Shown here: positions 1-10,020 of the stretch, piece by piece
How positions within the stretch are numbered: the stretch's first letter is position 1
How the letters are laid out: the number at the start of each line of letters is the position of its first letter
Source of the DNA: Flammulina velutipes
Taxonomy: Eukaryota > Basidiomycota > Agaricomycetes > Agaricales > Physalacriaceae
Assembly: GCA_011800155.1 (NCBI GenBank)
Contig: CM022378.1
Span: 1,302,001 to 1,366,000, forward strand
Direction of reading: 5' to 3'
DNA length: 64,000 nt
Translations under genes and position numbers: made by a program
The notes under the pieces: model-generated
What the model saw: only the letters and a program-made list of their open reading frames with translations
Database searches by the model: none
Told to the model about the DNA's origin: nothing

Positions 1-754
1 TTTCCTTTAGCAAGTGGTAGGACGGTGGACGAGTTGTCGGACCTTGAAAACAGTGATGCGGCCCATGATTTCAATTATTGCGCCACGAGGCTGTCTTCCA
101 CCACTGATATCTGACTTTGTATATATTTCTTGTGCCGCGTGTTTCCTCGATCTCGAGCTCAGGCCTAGGAAACTCATAACTGACTGTGACGTCGTCCTGG
201 TATTCCGAATTTGGCACAAAGGAGATATCTAGAGCTTGGAAGTTTGGACCTACACTTGTCCACATCACAGATAAGGCAATGAACATCTCGAATATGTCCC
301 GAATTTGGGATCTGGTCCTACATACATAACAACATCTGTCCATTATTTAGGCTATATGTTCGCCGTTCGTCGAACTAGTTACTCCCACTTCTGTATCGTC
401 GAGGCTATGCTATGTATCCTAGCCACTGGCCACTGTCAAGGATAATTTTCCCATGTCAAAATACTCATCTGAGGTCGAAAGTTGCTTGGCTCGAACGTTG
501 TGGGGCGAAGTACGACGAGAATAGTAACACATGATCAATGCTTCCCACTCGACACTGGTAACGATAGGATTCAATACGAACATTTCTTGTCAACGAATTG
601 ATTCGTACTGTTTGCTTCTATCCATTTAGAGGATTAACTGCACACGATATTTGCGCCACATCCTGCTGACTCAGCTGACTTCCTTATCCGTCACCTTGCC
701 TGTTGCTGTCATCATCGTCGAGCTCGACGACAGCCTTTTTCTTGATATCCAGTC
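1..754. other. left-edge sequence, no gene assigned
   Basis: No protein family is recognised here. A 90-residue minus-strand reading frame (71-343) has reasonable composition and could be the 3' exon of a gene running off the left edge, but it has no motif and no convincing splice context. The last ~200 bases are the upstream region of the E2 gene that starts at 755. Confidence 0.3.
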
Positions 755-1476
755 ATGTCGTCGCTGCCTAAAGTTCGTAGTATTTTGCGTGTCGAGGGTA
801 ACACTAATTCACAATGCTCCTGCAGCGTATCATCAAGGTAGAGAGGGACTCATTGTCGTATGCAAAGGACGGTCCACTCATCAAAGCATTCAGGAAACCG
901 AACGTCTCGGGGCAGATCCAGCACCAGGAATAACCGCGTCGCCTCACGATGACAACCTACGATACTTCGATGTGACGATCCAAGGGCCAGAAGGCAGTCC
1001 CTTTGCTTGTGCGCCATTATCCTATTCACAGTCTCTACATGCTCATACCACCTCGACAGCCGGCGTATTCAGCTTAGAGCTCTTCCTACCAGAAGAATAC
1101 CCAATGGCACCGCCCAAGGTCCGCTTCCTAACCAAGATTTACCATCCCAATATCGGTAAGCTCCACGCTCCCTCCCGCGCTCTCATCTGAACCATCCAAT
1201 CGCCAAAAGATAAACTTGGCCGAATCTGCTTAGATATTCTGAAAGGTGCGTCTCATTGTGTCTTTCACCATGGTGGCGCTAATGCTGTGAACGCCAGACA
1301 AATGGTCTCCCGCGCTCCAAATCCGCACAGTGTTGTTATCGATACAAGCGCTACTTAGCTCTCCCAACCCCGACGACCCGCTCGCTACCGATGTTGCCAA
1401 GCATTACAAAGAGGACGAGAAGGATGCTCAACGCGTCAGTCAGGAGTGGACGCAACGGTACGCTTCTGGCCAGTAG
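755..1476 (+). CDS. ubc13: ubiquitin-conjugating enzyme E2, UBC13 type
   Basis: A 151-residue E2 assembled from six exons: 755-772, 826-837, 894-1008, 1060-1155, 1210-1245 and 1298-1476. It opens MSSLPKRIIKETERL, as in the Ubc13/UBE2N family. Visible landmarks are the HPN motif at residues 77-79, the active-site cysteine Cys87 in GRICLDIL, and the [14 protein letters not shown] helix from residue 96. Ubc13 works with a Uev/Mms2 partner to build Lys63-linked ubiquitin chains in DNA-damage tolerance; the partner is not in this window. The start is chosen because the ATG at 755 gives the family N-terminus. Exon 2 is a 12-base micro-exon encoding RIIK, and every junction is GT..AG. A longer unspliced reading frame starting at 651 is not the protein. 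Confidence 0.95.
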
Positions 1477-1764
1477 TAGAAGGAATGTGTAGACGGCTGT
1501 AAATGTAGTTTTGTTTTATTGTATCTCCGGGCCTGGAACCAAAATTAGCAGAGGCGTAAATCTAGCTGGCTAGCGACTGGCACATTATCACTATGCTTGT
1601 TCCATCAGGACAGAAGTGCGCCACACACGACCGTCTATCACGCCCCCTCAAGAAATCCCTTTGAATAAATGCTTGGTTGTCAATTAATCCTACTTATGGA
1701 GCAGCCACTGATCTACGTTATACAGAGAATATCTATCAGTCCCAATAAAAAGAATGCGTAAAGA
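1477..1764. other. convergent 3' intergenic region
   Basis: About 290 bases between the convergent 3' ends of the E2 gene (+) and the hydrolase gene (-). It is AT-rich with no open frame and is presumably both 3' UTRs. Confidence 0.5.
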
Positions 1765-3085
1765 CTATCCACGACGCCTCGCTTGCCCAGTCACTTTCGT
1801 CACAAACTTACTGACCGCGTCCCAATAATACTGATGGTTGGATGTATCATCTAAGAATCCGAGCATGAGTATGTCAAAAATCGGGTTAGAAGAACCAACG
1901 TACTGTGTCCGCCTCCTAAGAGCTCTGTAAACTCCGTTATACAGTCCTTGCCCCGTTGCTTAAACAAATCACGCAAGGCTTGCATGTGCGCTGGCGGTAC
2001 CAGTGTATCCGCGGTGCCGCTCAGAAGCATGACGGGCATCGAAGCCGGTATGAGAGAAACTTTGCTGGCCGAGTCCCACTTTTGGTGACAAAGGAAGGAG
2101 AAGCGCCCGAGAGCGGGTAGTACGTGCGGCACGAGATTAGGGAGGGAAGTGAAAGTGTTCTCCAAGATCATGGCGTGAATCTACGTACGTGATTTGAGAG
2201 AAAGCGGAAGACGGTATTGGTGTGGGGACAAACCTTGGTGGGGTTCCGGCTAGCTAGGTCGATTGCAACAGCACCGCCAATGGATTGGCCGAAGAGAATC
2301 TGGGGAGACGTCAGCATAGGGACGAGGATGGGTGGATAACCAGCTAACAATAGGCGTTTGGGAGAATCGGGGGTCGGTAGTCAAATAATCGAGCGCTGTC
2401 TGGGCGTCGATTTGGAACCCTGACCAGACATGAGCGGTGTGATAGAAAGACGACAGCACACCATACCTTTCTCTGAAGGCGAGCCCTCTGACTTTCCGTA
2501 TCCTCGATATGAGACCATAAGCACGTTGCACCTCATGGCCATCTGGAACACCATGCCGAGGGGTATGCGATGTCCGAGGTTGCCTCCATTGCCGTGGAAC
2601 ATCACAACGGTAGGGCGACGTGCAATGAACTATCCAACATGAGGGTTGACGCGACTTGAGCGAGACCTTCACCCACCTCGTCGTCGGACTCTGCATCGCT
2701 ATACTTGATTGGTGTTATGGGTATGGACCTGATTCTGTCGGAGAGAGGGATGACTTTGGCTTGAGGGAGTAGATAGCATCGTAGCAGGAGCCCGTCTGAG
2801 GTCTTGAGGTCTAGGTTTTCGTGAAGCAAGTTGAATTCGGAGGGGTCATGTACGACTGGGTGTTCCACGTCAGTCTGACGCGCGTCTGAACATGGAGGAG
2901 ACGCACCGTCTGCTTCTGGGCCAAGGCTGACATAGGCCGATGGGTAAATCAGGTAGTTTTGACCGTAATAGATGAGCCCAGCTCCTACGAAAGCGGGTAA
3001 GTTGTGTTCAATGACTGATTCAAGTAGACATACCGACTGTAGTTACTGTTGCTGCTGTGGCCAAAGCGCCCTTCAAAGCACGCAT
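1765..3085 (-). CDS. Bem46/ABHD13-type alpha/beta hydrolase
   Basis: Minus-strand multi-exon gene. The protein starts MRALKGALATAATVTTVG and continues GAGLIYYGQNYLIYPSAY, giving one N-terminal membrane segment, as in Bem46/ABHD13 serine hydrolases. Next come the oxyanion-loop sequence MMFHGNGGNLGHR (~2570-2605), the nucleophile elbow LFGQSIGGAVAI with the catalytic Ser (~2270-2300), the acid in SGTADTLVPPAHM (~2000) and the histidine in GGGHND, which is split by the last intron (~1905). The C-terminus is read through that intron and ends TGQARRRG at 1765. Family members are membrane-anchored hydrolases linked in fungi to cell polarity; the substrate is unknown. The start at 3085 is the first ATG before the hydrophobic helix, with an intron after codon 16. 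All catalytic residues are present and nothing looks broken. Confidence 0.9.
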
Positions 3086-4061
3086 TAGACCTTTCCTAGC
3101 CTTTTCCTAGCAAATAGAACGGCTGATTCTTACCTTTGCAAACGATTCGACGGATGGGAGGAACCCTGACATTTGGTCAACGCTTAAAAGACGGAGTTGC
3201 CTTTTCGGGCTTGATATTTTGTATTGGGTTTCAGCTTCGGGAATCAACAACGTCAGGCTCATCCCTATTCATCCTTGTCTTTCTCCTTCCCGATATACAC
3301 TTTCACTTGTACTATTCAGTTGAGCATCTGTACCCGCGAAAACTGCTGACACTCCAGAGGCAGGACAGCGCCGTGACCCGTTTCACGGAATTCCGCCACA
3401 CCGAAAGCCTGGCAATTTAAATTGCTTCCGGCACCCCAGTGTCATAATTTCCAACGAGAAGACGTCGTGGAAAGGATCGCCTTCTTGAAATAACTTCTTG
3501 CAATAACCCTGCCGGACTCGGAGGGCTTACAGATTTCCACGCATCTGAGGACTCTGGATGCTTGACCGTTGACTCGCACTCTTGTTGCGTGCGCAGCGCA
3601 CTCTAGAGCCTGTTTACTGGCTGGAAAACGGCTGTCAATTGACTAAATCGGTGTGAATAAGGCTGCTGAACGTTGAAGTCTTCTCCCTAGGGTCGTGCTT
3701 CTTATGTTCTTGACTTTCCTGTGTCTTATTTTCAACCCTTTCTTATGCTCCACTGATTCCTGAAGCAGGTTCGTGGGCTCATACTGCTACTTGGAGTGCT
3801 CAGTCTATCGTCTCTTACTGGCTGCTGGTCTTTTCTACGGCCATAACTTGTCAAACATAGCGGCTTCGGAATCACCGCTGTTATCTGATTCAACATGCGC
3901 TCGGAGACCGTCTACAGTACGTCGACGGGTCTGCACAGAAATCTCGGCTGTTTTATACCGTCATGATGCTCCATTTGTGTTTCGCTAGGGAAAATACAGG
4001 AAAACGCATTTTTGGTGCGTTTAATTCTTTCCGATGTCACCCGTGACGCGTACTGTCCTGG
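3086..4061. other. intergenic region, no gene seen
   Basis: Roughly 1 kb between the divergent hydrolase and secreted-protein genes. Short open frames (3136-3420, 3773-3988) have no recognisable motif, and the region probably holds the two promoters. Confidence 0.45.
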
Positions 4062-4068
4062 TATAAAG
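4062..4068 (+). promoter_or_regulatory. TATA box of the secreted hydrophobic protein gene
   Basis: TATAAAG lies 130 bases before the ATG at 4192, followed by a pyrimidine-rich leader (CCTTCATCTCCTCTCAC and similar) typical of strongly transcribed basidiomycete genes. Confidence 0.6.
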
Positions 4069-4191
4069 AGCAAGCGTCCAACGGCTAAGATTCCCTATCC
4101 TTCTGGACCTTCATCTCCTCTCACAACTCCCTCTACCTCGACTTTTAGTCACTCACATTCTCTTACCCCAACAATCTTTTATATCTCAACG

Positions 4192-4981
4192 ATGCCTTCC
4201 TTCACCTCCCTCTTCAGCTACGCTGCTCTCGGATTCGCCGCCTTTGCCTCTGTGCAGGCCGCTCCTCTTCTCTCCGTTGACGCCGCCGTCGGTGCCGTCG
4301 TGAAGACCCCCATCGTTGGTGCTGCCGTTGGAGCCGTCGCCGACATTGACGTCCGCGCTGACTGCAAGCCTCTGCCTGCAATCATCGTTGACCTCACCGT
4401 TGACTTGAGCGCTATCCTTGCTCCTCTTGGTATGTTCTCCACTTATCATATTGAGACCCATTACTTACAGCTGTCGCAGCCTTCGGTACCTCGGCCAATG
4501 TCACCGTTGAGGTTGTTGGTTCTATCATCGAGGAAGCCAAGAGCGTTGTTGCTGCAGCCATTGTGGACGTGAAGCTTTTGGTCGGACTCAACCTCGACGT
4601 CGTCCTGAGCACTGCTACCGGTGTCATCTCGGTCGTTGACCTTGCTGGTCTCCTTTGCGCATTGATCACTGTGAGTTATCTTTAGTTCCTACTGTTACAT
4701 TTCACTGACATCCCTCTTAGCTCATCTTCTCGGTCGTCAGTGTTGTCCTCTCCGTCGTCGTTTCCGTCGACTTGGAGATCATCGCACCCCTCCTCTGCGA
4801 CCTGTTGGTCCTCGTCGCCGAGCTCCTCCAGTTGGTCCTCAGCCTCGTTGCCGGCCTCCTCGCCGTCCTCCTCCCCTTGATCTTCAACATCATTGTGCCA
4901 GTCATCCTCAACTTGAACTTGGTCTCTGTGTTCGCCTTCTTGGGTGTGAGCATTGGTGAGGCCTCCACCGGTCTCTACTAA
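4192..4981 (+). CDS. small secreted, extremely hydrophobic protein
   Basis: 232 residues from exons 4192-4429, 4471-4670 and 4721-4981. The first ~23 residues (MPSFTSLFSYAALGFAAF then ASVQA) form a classic signal peptide. The mature part has three cysteines (ADCKPLP, GLLCALI, PLLCDLL), one N-glycosylation sequon (NVT), and a C-terminal half made almost entirely of Leu/Val/Ile runs. It is not a hydrophobin, because the eight-cysteine pattern is absent. Codon use is strongly biased to C-ending codons (GTC, CTC, GCC), which with the TATA box suggests high expression. I do not recognise a named family. It could be a cell-surface or cell-wall-associated protein, and a membrane protein is the alternative. 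It is the last single-copy gene before the tandem array, ~65 bases upstream of the array edge. Confidence 0.8.
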
Positions 4982-5329
4982 ATCAGTTCGGCGTAAGTCT
5001 CGTTAGTCCTTTGGGTTGCACACTTTTATTGACGACCTTTACGCAGTCGATGACTTGGATCACGTTCTATACATGTCTGCGCTTATGATTCTAGTCAAAC
5101 CACCTTACCTTAGTAGTCCTTACAGCATTTAATCCATCATACACTGCATTGGAATCATTAAATATCGTGTTCGTGTTCGGCTGCGCGGAACGTCATTTTG
5201 ATCATACGCGGCGCAGCGGTTTCACTTCGTAATGCGATCTGTCTGTTGTCCTTTCACCATCACCATGTCCTGACTGCGCTTGTACTATTTAATTGTCTGG
5301 ACGTCGCACAGCACCATCCTTTGCTTAAC

Positions 5330-6840
5330 ATGCACGATCCAGAAGACATGGAGAGTTCACCGTCGCTCAGCAAACGAAGTAGGACGTTAACGCGTCCACG
5401 CGCTTGCGATTTATGCAGACAGAAAAAGAGTGCGTCGTCGTCGTGCAGGACAGTGTTGCCGACCACTGATCATCTTCGCAGTCAGATGTACGCCTTCATG
5501 CAATCGTGGTGTTTAGCTCACGAAATTATTCCCAGGTGAAGGCAGCGAGACATCAGGTGAATGCGCGTACTGCCACAAGGCTGGAACAGAGTGCAAGTAC
5601 ACGAATGAAGTCGTTCGAGTGCGTCGCACCACCTCCGATCGATATCCGAGTTGTTGACGGAAGTCTAGAAACGCACACCGACCAAGAATTCAAAGGCTTA
5701 CATCGAATCGTTGGAAGAACGCCTAGCGAATATGGAGAAGATGTTGACACAGGTGCGTTTCTGCGACTCATCTAGCTCTCGTCCTCATCGTCTGCAGGTC
5801 AGGCGCGAGGCCAGGGGCAAGGCAGATATATACAATGACATGGATATGCCCAACTCGATGAGCTCTGATTCCGACCCCGATGATGCTTTCGCCTCCCCGA
5901 GGACAAACTCCCCCGTACCCTCCACCGTTTTGCCAGTCAGTCTTCCCAGCCCGACGACAAAGCCGACATAACATCCCAAGACGTCAAACATGACTTGACT
6001 ACAGTAGACTTAGCCGGGGGCATGAAGTACCTGGGAATGGGAAACGACGTGCGCTTCTATGGCAGAGCCAGCGCTCCAGCCTTGGTCCATCGAGCTTTCG
6101 ACTTTCGCCGTCGTATTCGTGGAGACAACCTCGAAACGTATGAATATCTACTATCCATAGCCGATGTGACAAGGAAATCGCTATGGCAGATGTTTCCTGT
6201 ATGTGATCTCTCTATCTCGTTGCCCTGACTCAAGCGCTATCTAGTGGGAAACAGCCGTCGATACTAGGCCCAAGAAAGACGCCACCGATTACTCTTTCCC
6301 GGAACCTGACCTCCTGGAGTGTCTCATTGATCTATACTTCAAGAACGTCAATCTATTTTTGCCTTTGCTCCATCGACCGACGTTCGAGAAATCAGTCTGG
6401 GAGGACCGGCTACATGAAAAGGATGACGACTTTGGTGGTATAGTTCTACTTGTATGTGCCATCGGCTCGCGGTTCTCGGACGACTCGAGGGTGACGATGG
6501 ATAGCGCAGGAAAGCATCCGTACTCTTCTGGATGGAGCTGGTTCATCCAGGTCAAACCTATCCAGATGACTATAATGATGCGGCCATTGCTTTATGATTT
6601 GCAAAAATGTACAGTGCGTATCTTTCACCTTGATTCTGATCACTAATAATGTCTTCCTAGTTGTCTGTCATCTATATGCAAGGTTGTTCGCCTCCCCGTG
6701 CGTCGTGGACGATGCTCGGTACCGGGATTCGCTCAAGACTACGAACGGTGTTCACCGCCGAGCGGAAGCACATGTTTATGAATCCGAGCAAGCTGAACAC
6801 GAGGCGAGTGTTCTGTTTCTCTCGTGCGTCCGATACTGAC
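5330..6840 (+). pseudogene. Zn2Cys6 regulator fragment, unit 1
   Basis: 5' half of a fungal Zn2Cys6 transcription factor gene. After removing short introns the zinc cluster reads ACDLCRQKKIRCEG then GECAYCHKAGTQCKY, i.e. CX2CX6CX8CX2CX6C. It is followed by a coiled-coil linker (AYIESLEERLANMEKMLTQ) and the start of the Fungal_trans domain (LYFKNVNLFLPLLHRPTFEK). One C is missing from a C run near 5950 compared with the other units, putting a stop shortly after (PTTKPT then stop). The copy decays and ends near 6840, where unit 5 continues into the rest of the domain. It has no full-length product, and two lesions (frameshift and truncation) make it a pseudogene. Confidence 0.8.
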
Positions 6841-7075
6841 TGCAACGAGGACGCCGTCGCCAAGTGCCGTCGATTCAGCTTGCGCGCTGTCGGTCGTGAA
6901 AAACGTCGAATTTCATTATTAGACCTCTGGATACAAAGTACATAGACTGTAGTAAACTACGCTAATGATAATTCCATGTTCCTTCTCAAAGCTGCGTCGT
7001 TGAGTCAAAGTCTATTGAATGGTTAGATTGAGTTTGCTGCGACGCATACGTACCCAAGAGCATGCACCAAGGCCA

Positions 7076-7109
7076 TCTCGCCATCGGCGAGAAGCCAGCC
7101 ACAGGCTGG
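7076..7109. other. paired short hairpins in unit 1
   Basis: Two adjacent perfect stems: TCTCGCC/GGCGAGA around ATC (7076-7092) and CCAGCC/GGCTGG around ACA (7095-7109). The same pair recurs at the equivalent place in units 2, 3 and 4. No function can be assigned. Confidence 0.45.
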
Positions 7110-7278
7110 TGTTGGTCTTGGCTGCGTGCGATCCTAAAAGTCGAAAGATGTACAAGACGAGCAACGCGTAGCTATTCACTAGCACGATTGGCGAGAAAAC
7201 AAGTCAAAAACCCGTACACTATGAGACGAGTATGAGCTTACCTTTGCATTGTCGAAGCCGTTCCGCACGCTTCGTCAC

Positions 7279-9847
7279 TCATCTATTCGTCTTCTGTTTC
7301 TGTAGCTCGACGAAGATGTCGCTAGCCATAACGATAATGTATTTGCATTCATCCACGCTTGGCGACGACAACGTTGGAGTGCGCGCGCGACGCAGAGGGC
7401 CAAGATGCGTCCGTAGCGAAATTGGGTTTACATGCGATAACGAGAGCCGCGGCAAGGTTCGTGGGGCTTGGTATGGGGTGCGTTGTGTCGTAGGTAGGTG
7501 CACGGGCGGTCGAGACGACTCTACGAGCTGTTTGAAAAATCACCTAAATCCCAAGTCAGTGGCGTCGACAAATGTAAAACGTCAACGCACGTAGATGTAG
7601 CCTATCCGGGGCACAGGTAGTACCCTTCAAGTACATTATACATTATTCCGCTACCCTTACGTGGCCTTGTACCGTATTTGCCGTCGTTCAATTCACATGA
7701 GTGAAAATATGTACAACTAGTGAAATGTTAGCAAGCGTTAGTCGAAGAGCTTTCGCGTACTCACAGTATCATACTAGTAGCGTAGCGCCTCAGCTTTGAT
7801 GGTCCGCATACGGCTATTGTAAGTTTCGACGAAAACTTGGTTTGGGTGCGTTGAGGACAGATCGGGGTCCCGTGTGATAACGACGGCTGCTGGGGACTCG
7901 AAACCACTTGATATGGGGGTCGTATAACTTGATACAGGAGCCTATATCGTCGCGGTGTCGTTCCAAACGGTTTGAAAAATCTGCCATTTTGCAGATTAGT
8001 GGCGTCCGAAAACGAAAAACGGCAACGCACCCATTCGGCGTCTTTCAAAGGGTACCCGGACACTCCTGTGGATATGATAGTTGATTTGCAAAGACCATTC
8101 GCCTTGTGTTGGCGATTCCTTTGGACACAGAACTATGGTCCGTTTGATACGTCGCCCGCCTAATAAAACAAGAGTTGGGTCAGTGATAGACAGCTCGAGC
8201 GTTATCGCGTACGTACCTGTGATAGCGAGCATCGTAGCTCAAAAGCCACGCGTGCGTGGCGACTCGTATAGACTTGGTGTATCAAGTTGAATGTGGGTGA
8301 AGTGCGTTGACGGTAGCCTATGGTTGTCCTGGCGGGGTCAAGGATGCGAGCATGGTATGGGTAGCGCATTGGGCCAATCCGAGGCTTAGCGAGTGTCCTT
8401 TCGCTAGCATCGTGCCCCCACGATTTCGTCTTCATGTCGGACTTGGAGTCATTCGACTCGTTTGCGTGCAAAACCAATAGAACTGGGTAAATGTGAGCAA
8501 GCGCTATTATAAAGGGTATCGCGCACTTACGGTGTAGTATCAAGAGTGTAACATTTCTACTTGTAACATCTTCTGACGGCCATTATGAGTTGTGACCAAA
8601 AATCCATAAGGGAGCGTCGGGGATGTATCGGGGGTTCGTTCGATAACGGCGGCCTAGAGGGACTCGAAAACGCGTGAGGTGGGCGACGTATGGTGTAATG
8701 CAGGCGCCTATAGTGTCGCGGGGTCGTTCCAAGTGGTTTGAAAATCTGCCATTTTGCAGGTTAGTGGCGTTCGAAAATGGAAAAACGCGAACGCACCTAT
8801 GTGGCACCTATCCAAGGGTTACGGAGCGTTCCTAATCGTACTCTAGACGATATTCAACCACCGCTTGAACGGTGGTATCGACACTCGTGAATGCGACGCT
8901 ATGGTCTACAGTTGATCTTGCCGGCCTAACAAAACGGAAGTTGCGTTAGCGATATAGAGCTGGGGTGTTGACGGTTGCGTACCCGTCTTGTTGAATCACA
9001 TATCCCATGGTCTAAGCTGCCCATTGCGGCTCATATCGAGCCTATGTCTTGAGATGTATACAGGTGCGCTGGAACGAAGTGCGTCGACACATGCCAATAA
9101 CCGTTGAGGTGAATCTTAAGGATACGTGGAATTGGTAGCGTAGGTCCATAGTAGTCGATAGCATGGCCGTATGAGGCATCCTAAGCCGTTTGAAAATACC
9201 TGAAATGGAGGTCAACGGGGTCGAAAAGTTGGGAAACGAGAACGCACCTGTATAGCGCCCAGGCGAGGGTCTGAAAGCATCCCTATACAAGCCCTAAGGT
9301 CGTTCGCCAACATCGTATCCGTCCCTCTTGGTAAATTCAAGGTATCCGTGTCCGATACTGTGGCGCTATACGACATTGGCTTGCCGTTCGACTCGAAAGG
9401 TTAGCGACGGGGTATTGGTCCATACGGTCGTTGTATTGGGTGTATGTGAGGGCTACGTTGAGAGGTTTGAAGACCTAGGTCAACGTTAAGGAAAACACGA
9501 AGATCGAGCCAGAACCAGGTTACTCACCGAATGTTTGTATAAGCCGTTGCGCGTCCCAATCCAGTTCATAGTCCGTATCAGCGGACTTCAGCGTTCGCCT
9601 GAGTTGAGCTCCATACAGCCCATAGATATCGAAATGTGTAGTCCGTTGGATGTTGAACGCGGTATCGGTTTGCTAAGTAGATAGATAGTTAGTAAGGATA
9701 CAGTAAATGGAGTTGGTAGGATTGAACATACCATACAAATGATTCACTGAAGGAATTTCCAAGGCCTTCAGTGCACGAGTAAGCTATAGCGATATCAACG
9801 ATGATGGTGAAAGCAGAAGATGAATGTCACACCTGTGACGAAATCAT
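7279..9847 (-). pseudogene. decayed multi-exon gene with serially duplicated exons, unit 1
   Basis: A TATA box (TATAAAG, minus strand, 9997-10003) and pyrimidine-rich leader precede ATG ATT TCG TCA CAG at 9847. A well-formed exon follows at 9672-9528, bounded by CTACTTAG and GTGAGTAA, encoding QTDTAFNIQRTTHFDIYGLY and ending DWDAQRLIQTFG. Downstream are five exon-like blocks that each open with a related start: VFKPLNVAL, IFKRLRMPH, IFKPLGTTPRHYR, FFKPFGTTPRRYR, FFKQLVESS. Four of them are preceded by near-copies of the same ~50-base intron (3' ends of its ~60-base core at 7531, 7971, 8737 and 9189). Stops and phase breaks prevent one continuous product. I do not recognise the family. It is best read as an old gene whose 3' exon was serially duplicated and has decayed. 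Confidence 0.5.
9745..9773. other. 9-bp inverted repeat in unit 1
   Basis: CACTGAAGG at 9745-9753 and CCTTCAGTG at 9765-9773 form a perfect inverted repeat with an 11-base spacer, inside the 5' part of the decayed minus-strand gene. It is present in units 2-4 as well. It may be chance or a folding intron end. Confidence 0.3.
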
Positions 9848-10020
9848 GCTCGCTGCGTCGGGATGGTGGTCGGGATGGCGAGCGGGTCTATGAGAGCGAC
9901 GACGAGGGGAAGAGAAGAGTAGTAGAGGTGAGAGGATGAGGATGTGAGGAGAAAGGCCCAGATGAGCTGATGCCTTTCTCCTCCAATCCTCACCCTCTTT
10001 ATATCGCAGAACTCTGCGCA

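Noticed and set aside
651..1190. 179-residue unspliced frame at the E2 gene
   Set aside because: It reads through introns; only the spliced version gives the UBC13 N-terminus and catalytic cysteine region.
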